Shown here: piece after piece, positions 32,435 to 55,300 of the stretch
How positions within the stretch are numbered: position 1 is the first letter of the stretch
How the letters are laid out: each line of letters opens with the position of its first letter
Source of the DNA: Pomphorhynchus laevis
Lineage: Eukaryota; Acanthocephala; Palaeacanthocephala; Echinorhynchida; Pomphorhynchidae
Reading direction: 5' to 3'
NCBI GenBank assembly: GCA_012934845.2
Contig: WNNJ02001986.1
Location: forward strand, 102,910-166,909
Length of the DNA stretch: 64,000 nt
Translations under genes and position numbers: made by a program
Notes under the pieces: generated by a model
What the model was told of the DNA's origin: nothing
Seen by the model: the letters and a program-made list of their open reading frames with translations, nothing else
Databases searched by the model: none

Positions 32435-35279
32435 CGATTTTTAATAAAACAATACAAATATCTTTGATAAATATCAATGCATTTATGTAACCATGGTGCT
32501 CATGTGCTTATTGAAAAATAACTACTACAAATTAATATAGACAAATAATGAATAGTAATAGTTAAATTTTAAACTAGTATCATAAATCAAAAATATTTGT
32601 AGAAAATTAAATTTTTAGTTCAATCAATTTAAGACTCATCATCAGCAATAGAATATGTAATTTAGATAATACGAACGTTTTCACAAAATTAACAAAACAT
32701 TTCGTTTAAAAATCTTTAGTTGGCCAAATTTTGTAAATGGTATCGGTTATGTTGAAATTAATTATGTTGAAATATTTACAAATATTTACATCAAATTATT
32801 AAACAAATTATTGTTTAATTATTTACATCAAATTAGCTAATTGCATATTCTTTAACATGAAAATTCATTAATAATTAATCATTAATGATTAATCATTAAT
32901 AATTAATTGAATTATTATGCTTAATCTAAAACCAAATTTTAAATTTTATATTTCAATAACCATAACATAAAATTATATATAAGATCTTGAACTTTTAATA
33001 TATATTGTAATATATAGATATATTACAGGTTGCTTCAAAGATGCTTGATAAAAAGATCCAGGATTCCATTAGAATGCGATAATATGTTAAAAACTGCTGT
33101 CTGTACTTAACTGGATAACACTCAATGATCACCATACTATTCATCACTACTAGACGTAAGAGATTACCGGCAGCGCTCATCAGTAGTATGAGCCATATCG
33201 ATGACGTTTCGGCTGCCTGTAGGACTTTTGAAAAAGAGCATTTTCGATAAATTGCTCAAGTTCCCGTGGCAAAAAGCTCTTAAACTGGAAACTTGATTAT
33301 CAGACCATATATATCCATATCAGGCGATTTATATGTTGCTGCATTATGTCGTTCGTTGGATCCTTGAAAGGATTCGGCAAGTATATATAACAGCTTGCAT
33401 CAAAGATGCTTGATAACAACGGTCCGGACTACACTTGAGTTAGTTGTTTTATCTATGAGAATCACTTGTGGATACTATTTTTCAAGATCGAAACCTATCT
33501 GGAATACATTTTGAATTTAAGTTTCATTTGTCAACTTAATTTATTTTATAAATTAATTTTGAAAGTCAAGTCTTACTTTTCATACTCTTGTCTAAATGTT
33601 TTAATTCATAAGATTTATAAAATAAGGGATCCAACTTAACGCGTTCTAATTTTAAATTATTGTAGTAGATGCCAAAACAGTAAGCGATATGCATTTTTAC
33701 AAGGGATGATATTTCATCGCTTTTAACAGCCAACTTCTGAGGATAGCTATCGCTACTACAATTGATCTTAAGTAATCTTTATTGCAACAGTGGATTTTTA
33801 ATTATTTCATTTAAATCGCTTTATTGATAACAGCAGCATACTGTACAGTAATTGTTAGTAAACAATTGTGTACAGACTGCTAACTTTTTGACCGGTAATT
33901 CTACCTCTTCAATTTTCAGAATACACTCGCTGCTATTTGAGGAATGATCTCCTTCTTCAATTGGTAGCGGGATAATCTCCTTAAGATGAGTTGATTAATT
34001 ATTTTCTGTAAAAATGATTTCTGGAGAGTCTATTAGAAATATCCGTTTAAGAAATTATTTTAGAATTATTTAAAACGTTTTAGTTTTATTTAATTCATAT
34101 AAAGAATAATATTTATAGATATTTATAATAATATAAATATTTATACATCTAAACGCTGTTATTGCAATAAGTCCTTTGGATTTACAAGTGAAATATACGG
34201 AATAAACAACACAGCTTGCTGCAGTAATCAATAAATGATCAGATAAAGGTATATAAAAGATATACCTTTATATATCTTTTATATATTTTATCAGATATAA
34301 AGAGTCATACATAATTTTTATTAAATCAAGCTGTATGTTCAATAAAAAAGTTTAAATTTATCAAAGATACAAAGTATACACTTGAATTTTAAGCATTCGA
34401 AATTTAACTAAAGAATAGTTTTCAAAACTATGATAGTATTCCCAAATGTTATACGTTTTCAAAACCATATTCATGTTAGTTTTATATTTTAAAAGTCAAA
34501 CATAGCGCAGAAAATTAAGTTTGTAAATGAATTTGTATTAAATAATTTAATGAATCATTAAATTATTTAATAAAAGAATTTTTATATGAAAATTTACTGA
34601 CTGTTCATATAATTTAACTGACAAAATCAAGGTTTTCGGCAACATCAGTTACATTGTGTGTAATTTATGGAAAGAGTAATCCGCTATTCATTCAAGGAAA
34701 TAATTCTGGATATTAGGAGAATCGTTGTATTATAATAGCTTGTATTCGTGTTATTGCTCAAGAAATGAAGTTTAAACATCACACGTTGACTTTTTAACTT
34801 ATAAATAGATTTAAAAGGATACGAATAATTGGGCAAATTAACACTACAATTTAAGATAATTTGTGATTAATTGTAATATACGTTACATTTCGATAAATCG
34901 AATTTTCTTACCTGGAAGAAAATCCAATTAGATTGTTCTAAAAATGCTAAGATTTAATTGGTATTTATTTTCCAATTTATTTGTTAAGATTTTCAAACAA
35001 AATCCAAAGTCATCCTCTCCAGTGAATAATAAAAGCGCTCTGAATTTTAATACATTTGTATAAATACGAATTGTAACATTTAAGAGCAGGATACCAGAAA
35101 ACGATATTTTAAAAAATTAAGCTTAATTATCAAAATCAGGTGCATAATTGTTGACAGCTGATGTTTCTGTCAAACCATATTATCTGAAGGATCTTTCTGA
35201 TATAATTTGGAGTATTAATTTGCTGTATGTTTACACTTGTGTTAGAGGCATTCACAAAACCTAGAATTTGACATTCTAC
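32435..35279. other. Intergenic region between the ODAD4-like and Gbeta genes
   Basis: Mostly AT-rich. A ~45-bp direct repeat (TTCAAAGATGCTTGATAA near 33035 and CATCAAAGATGCTTGATAAC near 33396) brackets ~0.4 kb of less AT-rich unclassified DNA, probably an old transposon. A perfect palindrome (34536-34572, 18-bp arms around one base) and nested hairpins at 34238-34290 are present. A minus-strand frame near 33830-33990 (HLKEIIPLPIEEGDHSSNS) looks gene-like, but it lacks a supported splice acceptor. Confidence 0.5.
34536..34572. repeat. 37-bp near-perfect palindrome
   Basis: Arms of 18 bp (TATTAAATAATTTAATGA / TCATTAAATTATTTAATA) flank a single central A. It is purely intergenic. Confidence 0.85.
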
Positions 35280-47088
<11,809 letters not shown>

Positions 47089-47661
47089 CTTATGAAACTA
47101 GTATTTTAATTTACAACGGCAATTAAATGCAACCAAGAGATACGTGTTTCCTAAATATTTGTATTTTTTTCTCATAAAATACATTCAAGTTTTTTAAATA
47201 ATTAAAAAACAACAAAAATAATTAGCTTTTAAAATGTAGCCAAACGAATCCAATTAAAGTAAGTTTAGTGCATAAACAATATGTTTATGCACTAAAATAT
47301 GCTTATAATTACTTAACACTTTGTACATCAAAGCGTACTACAGAATATGTACAGATTAGTACAAATTTGATAATTGATCTAGTTTGTTTTTTCTATCCCG
47401 AATTCCGAAATTTATATGCTAAAATTCAAATTTCCTAATTTATGGCAAATGTACTAACTGTATCGAAGTTTAGTATAAAAAAAGTTTAGTTTAAAAAAAA
47501 GTTTGAGATAAAATAACATACAATATATATTATCAGAAACAAAACGTACAATTTGTTTATTCTATGGCTTAATTATACTAACTCATCAAATTACAATTGT
47601 ATACAATAAAATAACATACAACAGTTACAAACTTACCTTGGCAATTACAAACTTACTTACA
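47089..47661. promoter_or_regulatory. Divergent interval between the Gbeta start and the RLE-LINE ORF
   Basis: This ~570-bp AT-rich interval separates two oppositely directed coding starts and so should contain the Gbeta promoter or 5'UTR. A perfect 14-bp hairpin (47264-47277 with 47283-47296, 5-nt loop) lies ~175 bp upstream of the Gbeta ATG. The short phrase AAATAACATACAA occurs twice (~47511 and ~47608) just before the LINE ORF. No clear TATA or Inr can be singled out in such AT-rich DNA. Confidence 0.4.
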
Positions 47662-50600
47662 ATGTTACCAAACACAATGGCGTACGATGGGCAAGATCAA
47701 AATGATATTATCAGAGGTAGGCGGCCATGTCGCATCTGCCAGAGGGACATCGTTTTGACAACTAATGGATGCTTCCGCTTTCATAAGTTCAGAGGTTCTA
47801 GGTGTGCAGGTTCGGGCGAGGGTTTTGGCTGTTTCAACCATGCGTCCAAGGTGCAGCCAAATGAGGCCACGACAGAAGTCATAACTCCAACATTGGCAAT
47901 TCCAAGCGCTAGAGTCGACGCTTCGAACCGTCTATCATGTCTTCAATCATGTTGGCGCAGAGAATCAACAACAGTCATACGCATTCCGTACAAAGCACGT
48001 GTTCTAGCAGCCACCTACTTCTGTGACAGTATCAAACATGCACTGCAGATCGGAGATGTCAGTTCATGGACAAAGCTGCTGCTCTTCGCAAAATCGTGCT
48101 TCAGTGGCCCAATGCCCACAATATGCAAAGGTCGATATAAGCTCGAGAAGCACATTTGCGACTCAATAAGAGCCTACGCGACAACCGCCTCAACGGATGT
48201 GCCATCCATGATACAAACGCCACACAAATATGCAAACCGTAAACTAAACGGCAATTCAGAAATTGCTTGTATCAACCTGGCCAAGCATGGGAATTACGGT
48301 AAAGCACTCCAGCGTTTGGTTTCAGGAGGAATAGTCAGCCCATCTACACAAGCACGGACAGCGCTGCAAATACTACATCCCCTTACATACAGCATCTGGC
48401 GGGATCAGCAACTATCCTCACCTAATCTTATAGAACGACTTTCAAACAATCCGATTTCGTCTATATCTGTAGGCCGCGAGACCGTCATTACCGCGGTCAA
48501 CTCTTTTCCTTCAGCATCGGGACCAGGTTGCCTGGGGCTAAGACCGGAGCATCTCCAGGACATGTTACGAGCAAATAGCGGCGGTTCGCTAGCAGAAAAC
48601 CTGACGCACCTTGTCAACCACCTTCTGGCGGGACTAGCACCCTCTGAAGTGGCGCCTTACATAGCCGGCGCGAACTTGATCGCACTTCCCAAAAAGGACG
48701 GGGGTATCAGACCAATTGCCGTTGGCGAAACTCTACGCCGTCTGTGCTCGAAATGCATATGTCTCCAACTCCGCAAACGTTTCGCTGGTCTACTACAACC
48801 AACACAACTAGGAGTAGCAACCCCTAACGCAGTGGAAAGGATCGTTCACAACATCCGACGAATCCACGAACTTCACGCCAACGACAACAACTGGGCCTGG
48901 GCAAAGATCGATCTTTCAAACGCCTTCAACTCATTGTCCAGAGCGCACTTACGAGCAACTGTCCGAGAGAACGTCCCAGAGATCTTGCCATGGTTTGACT
49001 TTTCATACAAGTGCAAGGCACCCCTTCGTTTTGGCCCGCAGGACCCTCTCAATTCATGTGAAGGAGTCCAGCAGGGTGATCCATTGGGCCCGTTCCTCTT
49101 CGCGTTGGCCATTAAGAAAACGATTGAACACGTTTCTCATATCCCTGGAATAAACCTCAACATGTGGTACCTGGACGATGGCATAGTCGGCGGGACGCCT
49201 TCGGCAATCGCATCCGCACTCGGCTGGCTAGACACGAGTTTCAAGGCGATTAAATTGCAGCTAAATTGGCGAAAGACAGAGGTCATCGGCACACCTGAAG
49301 CCGTTAGCTCTTGCTTGGCCCTACTATCCGAGGTGGTTTCGGAGAACACCTCTGGAAACATGCACTTGTTAGGCATACCCATCGGTGACGAGTCCTTCAT
49401 AGAAACCCACCTGACAAACGAAATTCTGCCACCGCTAATCCAGACAATTGAAGCAGTAGCCAAGCTGCCAGACCCTCAAGTCGGATACCTCCTACTCAAA
49501 CACTGCGCTTCCTCGTCCAGGATAAACCACCTTCTCCGTTCAGTTGATCCAAGGATTACAAAAACGTTTTGTCAGTCATTCGACAGACAAATCGCCAGCG
49601 CCTTTCAGAAAATATGCGCGTGTCAACTACACGAAGCAGCAAAATCACAGATGACACTCCCAATCCGTCTGGGAGGATTTGGCCTAAGATGCAATGCGGC
49701 GCATGTCCAGAGCGCATTTATACATAGCGTGATGCAGGTAGGAGAAGAATACAGTCTGGATCCTACACTTTTTCCTGGCTATTCAGAGGCATTAGCCACC
49801 CTTAGAACTACAATGGGATCTCACTTCATACCGTCTACGGATGGCGGTCAATCATCAACCTCACGCCTGATTGAAAATCTCGCCTCGACACAGCTTATAC
49901 AATCAGCTAGCGAAATGGATCGTGCCCGACTACATGCAGTGTCGTGTCCAAAAGCTGGGGCTTGGCTTAACGCTGTACCAAATGCGGCATCTGGAACGGA
50001 ATTAACACCCCCACAGTTCTGTATTCTAGTCCGCATGTGGCTTGGAATTCCTTTACACGAAAGGAATTATAGATGCGGCCGCTGCATGCGCATAGCTGAT
50101 AAGGAAGGCATACACTCGCTAACATGCCAATACGGGGGTTATCAAGGACTGCGGCATAATGCTATTCGTGACGTGGTATTCGCAGCCGCACAATCTGCCC
50201 GGATGGATGTAGCTCTGGAAGTGCGAGGTATTATCCCGGACCTACGTGAACGGCCGGCAGACATCCTATTTTATGGGGATCCTCCCCATGCAATCGACTT
50301 TGCAGTCACTCACCCCCAACAGACGGCATACCGTCGCTCAGCTGCTAACGCAAAGCTCGCCGCCGCTACGTCGTATGCGATTAATGTTAAAGACCGAAAG
50401 TACAAGAGCAGGGTCGAAGCAGCGGGGTATATATTCTCAGCCGCTGTAGTGGAGTCGTTTGGGGGATGGAATGAAGAGGGAAACAGGGTCATCAAACGGG
50501 TTGCAAATAACATGAGCCGGACAAGCGGAGTCACTTACGCCGTGACGATCACGCATTTATACCAGCGCATCTCTATTGCAATAATGAGAGGCAACGCCAA

Positions 50601-52047
50601 AGCAATGCTAGCGTCACTTGATCAGATCCCAATATCCACATTTGATGGTGGACACCAGGAAACAGGTGAACCCGGGAAACGCCTCTTCGAGCCAGACACT
50701 TGTGCTTTGAGCCGAACTCGTGATGTGATAAGACTACCCTGTATGACTAGACGTTGTGATACATATAACTCCAGATCAATTGAAACTGAGTATAATGCTG
50801 TGAGCGCCACTTCTACGATAGTCGCAGATAATGAACCGATAAACAAGCATGCATCTCAATGTAACGATGACATTCCTGCCAATATCACTAAGCACGATAC
50901 TCCATTCGATGCTACTAATGATGTTTTTCAGCATCATCATTCCCAGCTTAATGTAGACGATAATGACGATACTGATGTAGCCAAATCTCTTACCAAAGTT
51001 AGAAAGCAATCGTCGGACTACGGTCAAACAGATTTCGAAAAAGAAATGATATTTACTTATTGTGCAACTACAACTGATGCTGAAAGTCATCTATTGATGT
51101 CTGCTAATTCACCGACAGGACAAGTTACCGATCAAATAAATAAGATCCAACAACTTGGTGAGCTGCATCAGAGTTCAATGCATCCCTTAGCTAGTAATGA
51201 TATGCAAATAAATAATAATCAAATGAACGAATACAATAATCTAATTTGTTGTCCAATCAAGGATAATGATAACTTGACGATAAAATTAAAAGGATCATCT
51301 CAACAGGGATTGGAGTTTGAATCGTCATCATTTATACTTAACAGCAATTCAACAATACCAATGATGTCATTTACATCATATGATCCTAAATATGGGCTTG
51401 ATTGCAATCCATCGAATGAATTTGCAAAATTTGCTTCTGGTTCTATCAACGAACCCGGTGCCGACGAATCTGCTGCGCCTTTCTTTGTATCATCGAGTAG
51501 TAACCAAGAAGAAACTATGATTGACAATGGTAAAACCGGAATTTCCACGATGAATTGCAGCCAATCTAGTGTTGCCGATCATACACCCGACAATTGTAAT
51601 GATCATCTCAACCAGATCATTCATCAGTTACTCAACATGTGTGATGATCTTATACTACCCGACAATGTTGTTGATGTTCAAGGTGTTGAGCATGATCAAC
51701 ATGACGACGCACCAGCGGCAGTACAAATGATAGTGACAACAAATACCACCAATCACTTAATTACGAATAAAAGTAGTAATATCGCATCAATTTTGAAGAG
51801 TTGCTCAAACATGGTTCGAAGAAATAACGAATTCATTACAACCGCCACCACCGCGGCCGCGAATACATCAACCGAATCGGAAGATAAGCGTCACAGCAAC
51901 GCTCATGGATCGCATGAACATGATAGCGAAGAATATCAGCGATCACAAAGAAATAACTCTAAAAAGTACAGTAATAAGCCGGAGCTTACAAAATCCTTGC
52001 CGATCGGTGAGAATTTAGAATCTGATCATTCATTATACTTACTCTAA
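47662..52047 (+). CDS. Intact RLE-type LINE ORF fused to a ~465-residue low-complexity tail (1461 aa)
   Basis: From the ATG at 47662 (a second ATG is at 47677; an in-frame stop lies at 47509) one frame runs to TAA at 52045. Order: N-terminal CCHC finger (C23, C26, H41, C48); reverse transcriptase with KIDLSNAF (catalytic D417), GVQQGDPLGP (468-477), WYLDDG (catalytic DD 505-506) and LNWRKTEV; cysteine-histidine motif C805-x2-C-x9-H-x3-C822; restriction-enzyme-like nuclease core RPAD (864-867) with D879; ending near residue 995 (YQRISIAIMRGNAKAM). This is the layout of LINEs that cut target DNA with an RLE rather than an APE nuclease; the clade is not assigned. Residues ~996-1461 are rich in Asn, Ser, Asp and His, have AT-richer codons than the LINE part, and match nothing I know. 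No stop or frameshift interrupts it, unlike every other retroelement in the window. No 3' tail or target duplication was seen. Alternatives: a young element with a tail of its own, or insertion into a host exon. Confidence 0.85.
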   Translation: MLPNTMAYDGQDQNDIIRGRRPCRICQRDIVLTTNGCFRFHKFRGSRCAGSGEGFGCFNHASKVQPNEATTEVITPTLAIPSARVDASNRLSCLQSCWRRESTTVIRIPYKARVLAATYFCDSIKHALQIGDVSSWTKLLLFAKSCFSGPMPTICKGRYKLEKHICDSIRAYATTASTDVPSMIQTPHKYANRKLNGNSEIACINLAKHGNYGKALQRLVSGGIVSPSTQARTALQILHPLTYSIWRDQQLSSPNLIERLSNNPISSISVGRETVITAVNSFPSASGPGCLGLRPEHLQDMLRANSGGSLAENLTHLVNHLLAGLAPSEVAPYIAGANLIALPKKDGGIRPIAVGETLRRLCSKCICLQLRKRFAGLLQPTQLGVATPNAVERIVHNIRRIHELHANDNNWAWAKIDLSNAFNSLSRAHLRATVRENVPEILPWFDFSYKCKAPLRFGPQDPLNSCEGVQQGDPLGPFLFALAIKKTIEHVSHIPGINLNMWYLDDGIVGGTPSAIASALGWLDTSFKAIKLQLNWRKTEVIGTPEAVSSCLALLSEVVSENTSGNMHLLGIPIGDESFIETHLTNEILPPLIQTIEAVAKLPDPQVGYLLLKHCASSSRINHLLRSVDPRITKTFCQSFDRQIASAFQKICACQLHEAAKSQMTLPIRLGGFGLRCNAAHVQSAFIHSVMQVGEEYSLDPTLFPGYSEALATLRTTMGSHFIPSTDGGQSSTSRLIENLASTQLIQSASEMDRARLHAVSCPKAGAWLNAVPNAASGTELTPPQFCILVRMWLGIPLHERNYRCGRCMRIADKEGIHSLTCQYGGYQGLRHNAIRDVVFAAAQSARMDVALEVRGIIPDLRERPADILFYGDPPHAIDFAVTHPQQTAYRRSAANAKLAAATSYAINVKDRKYKSRVEAAGYIFSAAVVESFGGWNEEGNRVIKRVANNMSRTSGVTYAVTITHLYQRISIAIMRGNAKAMLASLDQIPISTFDGGHQETGEPGKRLFEPDTCALSRTRDVIRLPCMTRRCDTYNSRSIETEYNAVSATSTIVADNEPINKHASQCNDDIPANITKHDTPFDATNDVFQHHHSQLNVDDNDDTDVAKSLTKVRKQSSDYGQTDFEKEMIFTYCATTTDAESHLLMSANSPTGQVTDQINKIQQLGELHQSSMHPLASNDMQINNNQMNEYNNLICCPIKDNDNLTIKLKGSSQQGLEFESSSFILNSNSTIPMMSFTSYDPKYGLDCNPSNEFAKFASGSINEPGADESAAPFFVSSSSNQEETMIDNGKTGISTMNCSQSSVADHTPDNCNDHLNQIIHQLLNMCDDLILPDNVVDVQGVEHDQHDDAPAAVQMIVTTNTTNHLITNKSSNIASILKSCSNMVRRNNEFITTATTAAANTSTESEDKRHSNAHGSHEHDSEEYQRSQRNNSKKYSNKPELTKSLPIGENLESDHSLYLL

Positions 52048-54985
52048 CTTGTTTAGTGGTTTACTTATGTGAACCATGATTACATCATATCATTATAATC
52101 GGTAATATTTCAGTTTTAGAGTATACTATTTATTAATTACTTATTATTCAGAATTTCAATTCACTCCTTTCAAATTTATTTTTATAAATTACATTATAAA
52201 TTCCAGGAGTGATACTATTAACATTCTAAGTATATCTTTATCATTAACTTAGTCATTTATGAAATTAATGAATATTTCATGGAAATATATATAATATATA
52301 TAAATATATATTTATAAATATTTATATATATTTTATATATATTTAATATATTATATTTATTTATTATATATAATAAATATATTTTACATTATATATAATA
52401 TATACATATATATTATATATGTATAATATATTTTAATTCTTCCAGATTGATTCTTGTAATTTTCAACATTGCGATTTTGGCTTCATTATTTTCATTTGTC
52501 TAATGACGCTGAACAATTAAGATAATGCTTTAATAAGATTAATTTTTAAATAAATTTCGTGTCATTAATTGAACACTTTAATTGAATACTCGTTTACGAG
52601 TTTGCAAATAAGAATGTGTATTTTCTGCTGTTTTAATATGATATATGAATTATATCTTATCATTTAAGATTAATAAGAACTATCAGAATAATTAATAATT
52701 TAATTAGTTTTAATTAAAAAAATTAATTTAAAATATAATTTTGAATATCGTTCAAAACCATCATATGTGGTCCAAATTATTTAGATAAAAAGATATTTAT
52801 TAAATAATTAAAACAGCAAGACTTTCTTGCTGTTCTAAACATATTTAATAATTAATAAAAATAAGAAAACGAATATCCGTTGCCTGAGTATATATATTTC
52901 ATGTAACATTATTATTGTGCACATCAATAATTACTCATTATAATTACACGAACATTAATATTCGTGTCTAAATTTCAGTGTCAATTTTCTACATGCAAGT
53001 AGAAAATTTTTCAATTTTTAGTGTTTTCTGGAACTCTTCTTGCTATAAGAAAGAAGAAAGCCTATGACCGTAAAATTTTAAAATAAATTAGCAATTTTTG
53101 TATTCTTGTTGGCCGTGATTACGTTATTTTATGTACAATATTCAAATTGAAGAAAAATACTATATCAAGCTTTTCAAATTACGTTTAAAAATCATTAGAG
53201 ATAATACAATGTATTTTTGTTTACAACTCACTCAACCGTAGAACAAAGAGTATTGAATGATCCAAATATCAAAATAAGGTAATATATCAAAGGGACGATA
53301 CTTTCAACAATATGATATCACCAGCGGTCCTTCAAATCAACAAACTTTTATGCTAGAAGTTAGTACAAATGAGGGCTATGTAAAAATATTCTTGAATCAC
53401 TGATTTAAACTAGTGATCATTTATTGATAACATACAATTCTTGAAGGATACTTTGTCTGAAATGTAAAATATAATTAAAAATTAATTGGCTAGTTAAATA
53501 AATAATAATTTAAATGTTATTATTTTCGTCAAATAATTGGTGAACGAGGTTTATTTGAATTCATCAGAAACAGTGCGTTTATCATCATATATTTAATTGA
53601 AACGTGCAAAATAAATAAAATTCAGGTTAATTAACTTTAAAATTACCAGACCAGAAATGATTCGTGATTATAAGCGAAACAAATCCTTATAGATATACAA
53701 TATGATAAACATTATAATATCTATTTAATATATAAAAATATATACAGTCTGATATGTATAAAGACAATATACGCAAAGTTCAAAATAAAAGCTTATTCTT
53801 AAAGTAAGATTGCTACATCTTATTGTCTTTATATTTATAGTTCAACTATAAAGAAACAAGATTGATAATTTTTAACAAAATAGAATTGTATAACATATTA
53901 TATAATCATACTTCCATTATTTGGAGTTACATCGAACTCTGCGTTCATGATATAACTTGTTTCATTTTATCATTTTCCTCTTTATTTTTTATTCGACTAA
54001 AATTTTCACCAATAAAATGTTCACGAATAAAATAGACTCGAGACAAATACTCCTATGGATTGTGCTGCTGACAAACAGTTCAGCTTTTACTTTATATTAT
54101 CAAATTATATTTTGTGGAACGAACTAAATAAAAATTTAGAACATTGGTTATATTGCACACTATATTATCCGTTATTCTCCATTAAACAATCTTTACTTAC
54201 AAATACTCTCATTTTTTAAAACAGTCAAAGTAGCACACAAAACCGACATTTACAAGCAATATTTCTGCTCTGATACTTTCGTTTAATTCACAGCAAATAT
54301 AATTTCTTTCGTGTATCAGTAATATCTTAGTCTCTTTTTAACAGCTAAAGAGCTTTTTAGCTGTGGTTTTGATTAAAAGACATTTTCTATTCAGCCAATA
54401 TATTAATCATTAATGACAGGTTTTTATCTTAGCATAAGTAAATTATTTCACTATTAAATATTTATATTCAATTATAATATAACTTGCAATTACAAAATAC
54501 TATACGATGCTTGTATTTGTATTGTGTCATTTGTATTTTCGAACCACAAGCATAAGAAATAAGTGATTAAATAATAAAGAAATATATTTAAGAAAGTGTC
54601 AATTATATTTCAGATCAAGCTGTAATAAATTGTCAAACTATGCTTCTTTAATAATTACATTTATGTTGTTATTAGAGACTCTTTAATTGTAGCTTGTTAT
54701 ACGCAAAGTTCAAAACAAAAGCTTATTCTTAAAGTAAGATTGCTACATCTTATTGTATTTCAGTTTTGACAATAAATTAATCTTATAATATATCAAAAGT
54801 AGATATCATACATATCAAATATGCATACGTAACTTTAAAACGTTATAATTAAGAAAATTAATTTGCTTTAACCACATTAAAGCAGATTTATTACTCATAT
54901 TATGTCGTGCTCTGATTGAAAGGGTGCAATTTGTAATCGAATTGGATACAATGTTTTGAAAATGACACCTGATTTAAACTTCCAG
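52048..54985. other. AT-rich intergenic DNA with small repeats and hairpins
   Basis: No gene was recognised. The stretch 52270-52440 is almost pure AT with self-complementary runs. Consecutive hairpins occur at 52812-52834 (AACAGCAAGA / TCTTGCTGTT), ~52946-52967 (ACACGAA / TTCGTGT) and ~52983-53010 (AATTTTCTAC / GTAGAAAATT). A 58-bp direct repeat (ATACGCAAAGTTCAAAA, then AAAGCTTATTCTTAAAGTAA and GATTGCTACATCTTATTGT) occurs at 53769-53826 and 54699-54756. Confidence 0.55.
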
Positions 54986-54989
54986 TTCG

Positions 54990-55300
54990 AAATTTCACAA
55001 ACAATTTCGCTAAGGCCGTTACAAGCCCGGCTGTAAAAAGAGGAGGACTAGTGTCAGGAAGGGTATCCGACTATAAAAATACCGCTCCAAACCGTTAACA
55101 CGGTGAGTCGAAACCAAAAAGCAAACTCGGCTAGGGACTCCCCAGAAGCGGCGTGCAGAGACCTTGCTTGGTAATTGTTAAGAAGTCAAAGAACGAGCAA
55201 AAGTGAGAAATTGGAAACAGTAGCGGATGGAGTGCAGTGGAAGAGATTCATTATGTCATGCGACGCCGAATAAGGATAAGCATAAAGAAAGAAGAAGAAA
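54990..55300 (+). mobile_element. RTE-like LINE/SINE 3' tail
   Basis: A GC-richer block containing GTGTCAGGAAGGGTATCCGA and AAAATACCGCTCCAAAC, close to the conserved 3' region of RTE (Rex3-like) elements (GGCAGGAAGGGCATCCGG...). A GAAGAAGAAAGAAG tail at the right end indicates plus orientation. No ORF is retained. Confidence 0.6.

Noticed and set aside
33830-33990. Extra exon upstream of the ODAD4-like gene (HLKEIIPLPIEEGDHSSNS)
   Set aside because: The frame has a stop immediately before it and no acceptor in the right phase.
48405-51548. Several minus-strand open frames of 60-110 codons under the RLE-LINE ORF
   Set aside because: They are antisense shadows of a well-supported coding frame in GC-richer DNA.
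51795-52036. Interpreting the duplicated 240 bp as the LINE 3' end with the 14-kb copy a normal 5'-truncated insertion
   Set aside because: The shared segment stops a few bases before the stop codon and includes no 3'UTR or tail, and no target duplication is visible. Not excluded, but not supported.
53769-54756. LTR retrotransposon based on the two 58-bp direct repeats
   Set aside because: The repeats lack TG..CA ends, there is no primer-binding site or coding sequence, and they are too short for LTRs.
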